DNA from: an uncultured Clostridia bacterium
GTDB lineage: Bacteria; Bacillota; Clostridia; Christensenellales; QALW01
NCBI GenBank assembly: GCA_900550765.1
Contig: URTC01000019.1
Span: 1-12,248, forward strand
Reading direction: 5' to 3'
DNA length: 12,248 nt
This document shows positions 1-4,622 of this stretch, in pieces (the stretch's first letter is position 1; each line of letters begins with the position of its first letter). A model generated the notes under the pieces. That model was given only the letters and a program-made list of their open reading frames with translations. It was not told the DNA's origin and did not search any database. A program made the position numbers and the translations under genes.

Positions 1-1
1 A

Positions 2-127
2 GAAGCATATTCCGTATCTTCGGTACCTCAAACATATTTTATCGACCGTAACGGAAACATTATCGCCTATAAGGCTGGAACACTTAGTATGAGTGCACTG
101 ATCAACGGAATTTCCAGAATCAAATAA
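2..127 (+). CDS. Thioredoxin-fold (TlpA/redoxin-like) protein, C-terminal fragment
   Basis: This is the last 41 codons of a gene that enters from the left edge and ends in TAA at 125-127. The visible residues include VPQTYFIDRNGNII followed by a glycine and a short final helix. That is the usual C-terminal half of TlpA/ResA/redoxin-like proteins: the Val-Pro is the cis-proline loop beside the active site, TYFID is a central strand, and the DRNGNII turn leads to the last strand. The catalytic CxxC would lie upstream, outside the window, so activity cannot be judged. It converges on the AbrB-like gene with only 13 bases between the two stop codons, and I see no hairpin between them. Family assignment is good; the exact subfamily is unknown. 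Confidence 0.75.
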   Translation, partial: EAYSVSSVPQTYFIDRNGNIIAYKAGTLSMSALINGISRIK

Positions 128-140
128 ATCTGTACTTTTG

Positions 141-377
141 CTATTCGTTCAGCTGTTTTACCGCAGCGATGCAGGCGGAGCACAACGGTATTTCCTCTTT
201 CACTCCCTCTGTGGTGCCGCAAAGCCGGCACGTCGGTCTTTGTGTTTCTATCAAGATCTTTCCATCCCGGCCGGTAAGGGAAATAAAATCTCCTTTTTGA
301 AGTCCGATGCTTCTCAGCAGTTCTGCCGGAAATACTACTCTTCCCAGAGAATCGATTTGTCTGTTATAGCTATTCAT
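141..377 (-). CDS. AbrB/SpoVT-type transition-state regulator with C-terminal zinc ribbon
   Basis: This 78-residue protein begins with a swapped-hairpin AbrB DNA-binding domain (about residues 4-46: RQIDSLGRVVFPAELLRSIG, then a KGD turn). A short zinc-ribbon-like tail carries Cys50, Cys53, Cys66 and Cys69 (CRLCG and CSAC). Such proteins normally dimerise and bind promoters of stationary-phase, biofilm or sporulation genes; the actual targets here are not visible. I chose the ATG at 377 because AAGGAG lies 8 bases upstream and because the family starts with MxSxxRxIDSLGR. A longer frame to 446 would place the promoter inside the gene. The gene is probably monocistronic, with its own promoter at 433-461. 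Cys-tailed AbrB proteins are common in Clostridia; metal binding is inferred from the cysteines. Confidence 0.88.
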   Translation of the reverse strand: MNSYNRQIDSLGRVVFPAELLRSIGLQKGDFISLTGRDGKILIETQRPTCRLCGTTEGVKEEIPLCSACIAAVKQLNE

Positions 378-432
378 TTTTTCTACTCCTTTTTTATACG
401 TATTAGCGATTGATTCTGTATCGCTTGTACAC

Positions 433-461
433 AGTATAACATACAAATTCTAAAAAACCAA
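433..461 (-). promoter_or_regulatory. Promoter of the AbrB-like gene
   Basis: On the minus strand TTGGTT (461-456) is followed by a 17-base spacer and TATACT (438-433). A TG lies one base before the -10 box, giving an extended -10. It sits about 55 bases upstream of the ATG at 377. The -35 match is only moderate. Confidence 0.6.
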
Positions 462-473
462 GAAAAAAATAGA

Positions 474-509
474 AAAAAATGCAAAAACTACTTAAATGTC
501 GTGTAGTTT
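474..509 (-). terminator. Intrinsic terminator of the intact XRE gene
   Basis: A 7-bp stem (AAACTAC at 485-491 pairing with GTAGTTT at 503-509) closes an 11-base loop. On the minus strand it is followed by TTGCATTTTTTTC. It lies 16 bases past the stop codon at 525. The stem is AT-rich, so it may be leaky. It resembles the AACTAC/GTAGTT hairpin downstream of the broken paralogue. Confidence 0.6.
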
Positions 510-524
510 GCTAAAAAAAATAAT

Positions 525-857
525 TTATTTGTCATTTTTTGTCTGTTTTATTATAAATTCTACGAGATCTAAAATATTTTTTCTCTTTTCCGGCGGTAAA
601 GTTTCAAGGGCATGCGTAAGCACCGTTTCCCGATCCCCCTGAGAACCTGTTACCACATCACAAAAAATCGCATCAGCAGGAACCTCCAAGGCATTTAAGA
701 TCAAAATCAACTTTTCACACCTAGGAAACGCTGCGCCCCGTTCCACAGCAGAAATATAGTTTGTAGAAAGCCCTGTTTTTTCAGAGAACTGCTCCTGCGT
801 TAGTCCCAAGTTTTCACGGCATTCTTTGATACGTTTTCCTATCTGAGCATTCGCCAT
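525..857 (-). CDS. XRE-family helix-turn-helix transcriptional regulator
   Basis: This 110-residue protein has an N-terminal Cro/C1-type five-helix domain (about residues 5-66). It is recognised by RIKECRENLGLTQEQFSEKTG, then the recognition-helix region LSTNYISAVERG and the typical PRCEKLILILNAL helix. The remaining 40 residues form a short acidic/basic helical tail (LPPEKRKNILDLVEFIIKQ), perhaps for dimerisation. No peptidase or sensor domain is fused. GGAAGGA precedes the ATG at 857. The gene has its own terminator and a promoter-like TATACT about 43 bases upstream, and no toxin, phage or immunity gene lies beside it. It has a tandem paralogue at 1058-1396 that is broken. DNA binding is very likely; targets are unknown, and autoregulation is plausible. 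Confidence 0.92.
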   Translation of the reverse strand: MANAQIGKRIKECRENLGLTQEQFSEKTGLSTNYISAVERGAAFPRCEKLILILNALEVPADAIFCDVVTGSQGDRETVLTHALETLPPEKRKNILDLVEFIIKQTKNDK

Positions 858-896
858 AAAAATTCCTTCCCCTTTCCTTCATTTTACGTATTATTA

Positions 897-907
897 ATTA
901 GTATAAA
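897..907 (-). promoter_or_regulatory. Promoter/operator motif shared by both XRE copies
   Basis: The minus-strand string TTTATACTAAT lies 40 bases before the ATG of the intact XRE gene. It recurs exactly at 1437-1447, 41 bases before the ATG of its broken paralogue. TATACT would serve as a -10 box. The -35 region here is weak. The matched position suggests a conserved promoter, and possibly a shared operator. Confidence 0.5.
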
Positions 908-920
908 ATGGAAACCAAGT

Positions 921-961
921 TTAAAAAAGAATTGCTAACCCACAGTCTATGGCTTAGCAAT
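921..961 (-). terminator. Hairpin with minus-strand U-tract upstream of the intact XRE gene
   Basis: ATTGCTAA (931-938) pairs with TTAGCAAT (954-961). Three more pairs follow after one mismatch, leaving a 7-base loop. On the minus strand the stem is followed by TCTTTTTT, so it reads as an intrinsic terminator that would stop readthrough from the broken paralogue before the intact XRE promoter. A role as a dyad operator cannot be excluded. Confidence 0.55.
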
Positions 962-1028
962 GTATTTTATTGGGAATTTAATAGAAATTTATATTTTTTT
1001 ATGAGTTTGACTTTGATTATCCTATCAT

Positions 1029-1058
1029 ACAATAAAACTACGCGATACCTGCGTAGTT
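1029..1058 (-). terminator. Intrinsic terminator at the 3' end of the broken XRE copy
   Basis: A perfect 8-bp stem, AACTACGC (1036-1043) with GCGTAGTT (1051-1058), encloses a 7-base loop. TTTTATTG follows on the minus strand. The stem touches the TGA stop codon at 1060-1058. Confidence 0.65.
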
Positions 1059-1396
1059 CATTCCTCGTCAGCAATCTTAGCTTCCTGAATCATCAGTTCA
1101 ACTATCTTTAAAATTCTTTTCTGATCCTTTACAGGCAACAGATCCAGTTCCTGAGATAATCTTGCCTGTTTATAATCCATGCAATAATCCAGTACATCAC
1201 AAAAAATTTCATCCGCATTCGTTTCTAAAGCATTTAAGAGCGTAATCAGTCTTTGGCATCTGGGAAAGGAAGCTCCTCGTTCAATTGTAGAAATGTAATT
1301 AATAGATAAGCCTGTTTTCTCTGACAATTCTTCTTATGTTAATCCCATTGCTTCCCGGCGTTGCTTGAATCGTTTTCCTATTCTTTTATCGATCAT
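1058..1396 (-). pseudogene. XRE-family regulator, tandem paralogue with internal nonsense codon
   Basis: Reading from the ATG at 1396 gives MIDKRIGKRFKQRREAMGLT, then TAA (1336-1334), then EELSEKTGLSINYISTIERG and an open frame to TGA at 1060-1058. The neighbour at 525-857 has glutamine at the equivalent place (GLTQEQFSEKTGLS), so a single C-to-T change of CAA to TAA explains the break. The two proteins agree at roughly half their positions over their full length, including FPRC, LNALE and IFCDV. No other lesion is seen, which suggests recent inactivation. The stop falls inside the DNA-binding domain, so the 20-residue product should be inert. Restart at TTG 1327 would lack helix 1. GGTGGAG precedes the ATG by only 2 bases, and a promoter lies at 1440-1469. 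A sequencing error is the alternative. Confidence 0.85.
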
Positions 1397-1439
1397 AACT
1401 CCACCCATCTTTATACATTATTTGAAAATTTATATTATT

Positions 1440-1469
1440 AGTATAAAGCGTAAAAACGATTTTAGACAA
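1440..1469 (-). promoter_or_regulatory. Promoter of the broken XRE copy
   Basis: On the minus strand TTGTCT (1469-1464) and TATACT (1445-1440) are separated by 18 bases. The -10 lies 44 bases from the ATG at 1396 and is embedded in the motif shared with the intact copy. Confidence 0.6.
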
Positions 1470-2004
1470 CATTGCAGGTACACATTCTATGTATTAGCAT
1501 TGTATTTCACTGCAAATTATTATAGAAAATTCCGTAAAATAAGTTCTTTTTTGCAAAGATAATCATTTATATAAATAACTTCTTTTTTATACGCTAAAAA
1601 ACTTTTCCTCCTAAAAAATCAATCATACAAAAAGCTTCCCCTTCATAGAGGAAGCCGTTAAAGATTCCAAATCAAACGGGTAAAGGATCGGTTCATGCTA
1701 TTTTTACCGCATCCCTTTCTTTATACGGTATTAAAATTCAAAGAAACCTTTAGATTTCTTTTTTATAAAAACCATTTAACTTGCGAAGCTGCACTTGTGT
1801 ATTTTCTGCTGCGAAGTTCTTCCACCTCATTTCAACAGCTTCCTCTCCAAAACCCACGCCCATTGCCAAACAAAGAGCTCCTGCCTATTCCAAGCTGTAC
1901 TGGAACATTACAGAATGCTCCCCTAACCTTTAAAAAAAAATCGCCTGCACTGCATCTCATCTGCAGCATATTGCCGCCTCGATATGAAAAAGCCATAAAA
2001 ACAC
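1470..2004. other. AT-rich stretch with no recognisable gene
   Basis: I find no convincing coding sequence in these 535 bases on either strand. The open frames present (1695-2051 plus, 1832-2020 minus) lack a good ribosome binding site and resemble no family I know. The stretch does contain a clear minus-strand terminator at 1624-1655 and a weak AT-only dyad at 1740-1761 (AAAGAAA/TTTCTTT). A terminator this far (350 bases) beyond the only upstream minus-strand gene, at 2005-2193, hints that a gene or RNA once lay between 1660 and 2004. I cannot identify a remnant. Confidence 0.5.
1624..1655 (-). terminator. Strong intrinsic terminator
   Basis: On the minus strand a 9-bp stem (GCTTCCTCT with AGGGGAAGC, one G-U pair) closes on an ATGA tetraloop and runs into TTTTTGTATG. 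The stem arms are 1634-1642 and 1647-1655. It would end transcripts coming from the ribbon-helix-helix gene. Confidence 0.75.
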
Positions 2005-2193
2005 TTATTGTACTTCGCAATGACTCAGCGCATAATCTAATAAAATATTAATGAGTTCATTTCTGGAACGATTCGTATCTCTGGCTAATGCATCCAAATT
2101 ATTTACCGTTTCTTCTTTGATTCTTATAGAAAAAACTCTGTAACCGTCTTCGCCTTTAAAGCGTTTCTTTTGAATAATTAATTTTTCCTTCAT
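2005..2193 (-). CDS. Small ribbon-helix-helix (CopG/Arc-type) DNA-binding protein
   Basis: This 62-residue protein has a basic N-terminus (KEKLIIQKKRFK), a beta strand at about 19-25 (RVFSIRI), helix A at 27-39 (EETVNNLDALARD) and helix B at 43-58 (SRNELINILLDYAL). This is the plain ribbon-helix-helix fold used by Arc, CopG and many antitoxins. The ATG at 2193 is preferred because GAGGTG lies 6 bases upstream; the in-frame GTG at 2202 overlaps that site. It stands alone: no toxin gene follows it, so an antitoxin role is unsupported. A 7-bp-arm palindrome at 2240-2258, 47 bases upstream, is a natural candidate operator for autoregulation or for control of the plus-strand promoter it overlaps. 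Family assignment is good; function is unknown. Confidence 0.85.
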   Translation of the reverse strand: MKEKLIIQKKRFKGEDGYRVFSIRIKEETVNNLDALARDTNRSRNELINILLDYALSHCEVQ

Positions 2194-2219
2194 GGTGATC
2201 ACCTCACCATTATTATGGC

Positions 2220-2249
2220 TTGACTTTTGTCATAAATATATGTTATAAT
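2220..2249 (+). promoter_or_regulatory. Near-consensus promoter with no evident gene behind it
   Basis: TTGACT (2220-2225), an 18-base spacer and a perfect TATAAT (2244-2249) form one of the best promoters in the window. It points right, away from the RHH gene. The only structured element downstream is the 2332-2418 inverted repeat, so a small RNA is possible. Confidence 0.55.
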
Positions 2250-2258
2250 TCATAACAT
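2240..2258. promoter_or_regulatory. Palindromic operator candidate
   Basis: ATGTTAT-N5-ATAACAT is a perfect 7-bp inverted repeat. It covers the -10 box of the plus-strand promoter and lies upstream of the RHH gene. RHH dimers usually bind such short symmetric sites, so this is the likeliest operator in the interval. Because it is AT-rich, chance is possible. Confidence 0.45.
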
Positions 2259-2331
2259 AAAAAAATATATTTAAAATCATTTGTTTTTATAAGGAAATAC
2301 TGTTGGAATCCTAAAATTTCCCTATTTTATG

Positions 2332-2418
2332 ACAAAAAGAGTTTCTCCTGCGCTTAACTCATACCACAATCCAATATTTCTTTTATTCGCTTCCACAAGC
2401 AGGAGAAGCTCTTCTTGT
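2332..2418. repeat. Long imperfect inverted repeat (20-bp arms, 47-base loop)
   Basis: The arm at 2332-2351 (ending GTTTCTCCTGC) pairs with that at 2399-2418 (starting GCAGGAGAAGC). On either strand, 18 of 20 positions form Watson-Crick pairs, one forms G-U and one mismatches. The loop is pyrimidine-rich. It is too long for an ordinary terminator. It could be a structured RNA downstream of the promoter at 2220-2249, or the ends of a small decayed element. Confidence 0.6.
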
Positions 2419-2475
2419 TGTTTAACCGGCCTTTCTCAATGCCTCTCTTTTCTGCCTGCTCCAAATTTTTTCCGT

Positions 2476-2517
2476 ACAATAAAAAAGCAAAAGACTTCCT
2501 GTAAAAAAGGGAAGTCT
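2476..2517 (-). terminator. Intrinsic terminator of the SPFH/zinc-ribbon/TPM operon
   Basis: The stem AGACTTCC (2492-2499) / GGAAGTCT (2510-2517) has a 10-base loop and is followed on the minus strand by TTTTGCTTTTTTATTG. It begins 10 bases after the TPM stop codon. Confidence 0.85.
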
Positions 2518-2526
2518 GCGTTAACT

Positions 2527-3348
2527 TTAAAATTTTCCGCTGCTGCCGCCGTGACTGCGTCCTGACGAACTGATATGCCCGCCGCCGGAAGAGGACCCGG
2601 TATCCTTTGGACGTGCAGTACGGGTTACGTTTCTGTACAAAAAGATATCCTGACTTTGCGTCACCTGAAAGCTGTCAGGGCGAATATAACTCGATGCCGC
2701 CGGCTGCCGCCGCACTGACTTCAGTTTAGACTTCATCACGGAAACAGCAATTATCGCAATAAGAAAACCGATGCCCAGCGCCATCAAAACCCAAATGGGC
2801 TTAAAGGCTGTTCGGGGAAGATTTCCTGTATCGTATCTATTGCCGGCCGCCGCCTTTTCTAAGAAATCATCACATAAATCAGCAAAGCAAAGGAAAGCCT
2901 TGCTGTAGTCTCCGTCACTTAAATACGGCCGAAACTGCTCCACCATATATTCCTGTCCGCTTTTTGTAAACGCAGTCTTCGCAAAACCGTATGTAGTAAT
3001 TGCCCAGTCACGCTTCTCCATACTGATAAGCAGCAAAATACCGTCGTCATTTACGCCATACCCATATCCGTTATAATCATAAAAATCGTCCGCATAGGCC
3101 GTAGCACTCTTATTTCCTAAAGACTCAACCGTAACTACAGCAACATCACATTTGCGCTTTTGGCTGATATCTTCCAACTTTTCCAAAAGTACCTTCTCCT
3201 CTGAGGCAGAAAGCAAAGACGCCTCATCTACCAATAAAGGAAGCTGTCTTTGTGCGGGAATCGTCGGAACGGGAGTTTTCTCCTCTGCAGCAAACACTGT
3301 TAAAGGAAGGAGCAGACAGAAAACAACAAGAATACAAATTTTTTTCAT
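2527..3348 (-). CDS. ydjH: TPM-domain membrane protein (YdjH/YgcG-like)
   Basis: This 273-residue protein begins with a signal peptide (KKICILVVFCLLLPLTVFA, likely cleaved before AEE). An extracytoplasmic TPM domain follows (about residues 36-165), with the typical VDEASLLSASEE start, DVAVVTVESLG strand and DDGILLLISMEKRDW core. A transmembrane helix lies at 184-205 and a basic cytoplasmic stretch after it. The Gly/Ser/His-rich tail (SSGGGHISSSGRSHGGSSG) is characteristic of the YgcG group. I chose ATG 3348 because AAGGAG lies 6 bases upstream and the signal peptide starts there; the frame extends to 3468 but overlaps the gene before it. It is the last gene of the operon, 55 bases after the YdjG-like gene. 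In B. subtilis, YdjH belongs to the PspA-linked membrane-stress locus; that role here is inferred. Confidence 0.88.
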   Translation of the reverse strand: MKKICILVVFCLLLPLTVFAAEEKTPVPTIPAQRQLPLLVDEASLLSASEEKVLLEKLEDISQKRKCDVAVVTVESLGNKSATAYADDFYDYNGYGYGVNDDGILLLISMEKRDWAITTYGFAKTAFTKSGQEYMVEQFRPYLSDGDYSKAFLCFADLCDDFLEKAAAGNRYDTGNLPRTAFKPIWVLMALGIGFLIAIIAVSVMKSKLKSVRRQPAASSYIRPDSFQVTQSQDIFLYRNVTRTARPKDTGSSSGGGHISSSGRSHGGSSGKF

Positions 3349-3362
3349 TTTAATCTCCTTGA

Positions 3363-3376
3363 GCCGCCGCGGCGGC
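3363..3376. promoter_or_regulatory. GC-only palindrome just before the TPM ribosome binding site
   Basis: GCCGCCGCGGCGGC is a perfect 14-bp palindrome in an otherwise AT-rich intercistronic gap. It sits 2 bases upstream of the AAGGAG of the TPM gene. In mRNA it would form a short, very stable hairpin that could slow translation initiation or block 3' exonucleases and stabilise the upstream message. Confidence 0.45.
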
Positions 3377-3403
3377 AATATCAAAAAATGCGCAGCAAAT
3401 AGC

Positions 3404-4489
3404 TTAAAGCAGCCATGCAAGGATCGTAAGCAATAAAATTCCTGCGGAACAGCCCCCCCAAAGTCCAAGCAGCCAGCGCCAGTAAGCGCTTTTATCCAGC
3501 GGCAGGTCTCCTACAAATTTTCCGGTTTGACCATTCATAGCAAAAGTATAGGTTTTCCCCTGCCAGCTGGTACTCAGCAGCCAAACCGGATAAAGGGCGT
3601 AGACCGCTTTTCCATGGGAAAGAGAAATCCCGCTGTTTTCCGGAACAGCCGATTGATACCCGCTCACAGTAGAGGCAAACATGCTTTCCGTGCTCTTTCG
3701 GATGCGCTCATTGGCCCGCTCAATGCTCTGCTGAGCCGTTACGTCGTATCGGTCGGCAAAAAAGCCGGCCATATATGCAGTTTGAAAATCTACCGCTTGG
3801 GAAAAATCGAACGGTTCAATAGATTCCATCAAATCGTCCGCCATAACAGAAGAGCCGTCCACCGGTACACGCTCAAAACCAATACAGCCAGCGCGAAGCA
3901 GCGAATAATGACTGGTTTCCAAATAGTTATAATTGCTGTCGCTCCAGGCACGCGTGCGGGTAGCCCGGTAACGAATATTGGCATCGGCATCCGCGTCAAA
4001 CAACCAAAGCGGTACATATACCCCTTTAATTTCATCAATATGATTCTGCTGAGAAAAGATCTTCGGCACCAGTCGTTTTCCTTTTAAATGCTGAAGAAGT
4101 CCAGCCTTCGCATCCTCTTTCGTCAATTTAAAAGGAATGACATAATCCGGCCGCAGATCTCCGGAGAAATTTTCTTTCATCACCACCGGATTTCCGCAAA
4201 AAGGACAACTGGCGGCCGCCGTCGTTTTACTGCCGATAATTTCTCCCCCGCAAGAATTACATACATAAACGATCATGTCATCAGTCTCGCCCGGCTGCCA
4301 GGTACCACCGGCGGAAGTTTCCCATTCCATTTTAGATTGCGTATCGTTTTTAAGTGCGCTATCGTATTCTTTTAATGTTTCGGGATCAAAAACAGTATCA
4401 CAATAAGGACATTTCATTTTTTGGAGCGTACTGTCAAACTCGATCGCTCCTCCGCAGCAGGGACATTTATATTCCAATAATTCCGACAT
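3404..4489 (-). CDS. ydjG: Double zinc-ribbon, C-terminally anchored membrane protein (YdjG-like)
   Basis: This 361-residue protein starts with two TFIIB-type zinc ribbons: Cys9/Cys12 with Cys27/Cys30 (CPCC, CPYC) and Cys77/Cys80 with Cys95/Cys98 (CNSC, CPFC). A soluble middle region rich in aromatics follows (KGVYVPLWLFDADA, the YPVWLLSTSWQGKTYTFAMNG segment). One hydrophobic helix closes the protein (about 340-361). Homologues are often labelled as PriA helicase or primosome proteins because of the ribbons, but no helicase motif is present. AGGAG lies about 10 bases before the ATG at 4489. Its position between SPFH and TPM genes matches B. subtilis YdjG, which works with YdjH and YdjI in recruiting PspA to stressed membrane. 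The gene order here is ydjI-ydjG-ydjH. Family membership is well supported; function is inferred from that relative. Confidence 0.87.
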   Translation of the reverse strand: MSELLEYKCPCCGGAIEFDSTLQKMKCPYCDTVFDPETLKEYDSALKNDTQSKMEWETSAGGTWQPGETDDMIVYVCNSCGGEIIGSKTTAAASCPFCGNPVVMKENFSGDLRPDYVIPFKLTKEDAKAGLLQHLKGKRLVPKIFSQQNHIDEIKGVYVPLWLFDADADANIRYRATRTRAWSDSNYNYLETSHYSLLRAGCIGFERVPVDGSSVMADDLMESIEPFDFSQAVDFQTAYMAGFFADRYDVTAQQSIERANERIRKSTESMFASTVSGYQSAVPENSGISLSHGKAVYALYPVWLLSTSWQGKTYTFAMNGQTGKFVGDLPLDKSAYWRWLLGLWGGCSAGILLLTILAWLL

Positions 4490-4544
4490 ATTGCTCTCTC
4501 TCCTATTATTAAATACCGCTTTTTAAGCAAAAGCTTCGCACAGC

Positions 4545-4581
4545 AAAAAGCGCTGCCGGCAGAACAGAACCGCTGCAGCGC
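4545..4581 (-). terminator. Internal terminator/attenuator between the SPFH and zinc-ribbon genes
   Basis: On the minus strand GCGCTGC (4581-4575) pairs with GCAGCGC (4556-4550). An inner CGG/CCG pairing is separated by a two-base bulge, and TTTTTGC follows directly. It lies about 40 bases after the SPFH stop codon and 55 bases before the next gene, with no good promoter seen between. It probably lowers expression of the two downstream membrane proteins relative to the SPFH protein. Confidence 0.6.
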
Positions 4582-4622
4582 CTGCCATCAAACAGCTTTC
4601 CATCTGAAAGCCATCGATAAAC

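Larger units (their letters stand above)
2194..2526. other. Gene-free stretch between the RHH gene and the TPM gene
   Basis: These 333 bases contain no convincing gene. They hold a plus-strand promoter (2220-2249), a palindrome overlapping it (2240-2258), a long inverted repeat (2332-2418) and the terminator of the TPM gene (2476-2517). The open frame at 2329-2565 on the plus strand has no ribosome binding site and runs into the TPM gene antisense. Confidence 0.5.

Noticed and set aside
378..446. Longer start for the AbrB-like gene at 446
   Set aside because: The ATG at 377 has AAGGAG at ideal spacing and fits the family start; the -10 box of the promoter lies inside the longer version.
908..1111. 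Plus-strand open frame between the two XRE copies
   Set aside because: Covers a terminator hairpin, has no ribosome binding site and biased low-complexity composition.
1832..2020. 62-codon minus-strand open frame after the RHH gene
   Set aside because: Overlaps the RHH gene end, no Shine-Dalgarno, glycine/phenylalanine-rich sequence unlike any family I know.
1695..2051. 118-codon plus-strand open frame
   Set aside because: No ribosome binding site, no recognisable motif, and overlaps the RHH gene antisense.
2005..2193. RHH protein as an antitoxin of a toxin-antitoxin pair
   Set aside because: No toxin-like gene lies within several hundred bases on either side on the same strand.
2329..2565. 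78-codon plus-strand open frame
   Set aside because: Spans the inverted repeat and the TPM terminator and runs antisense into the TPM gene; no start signal.
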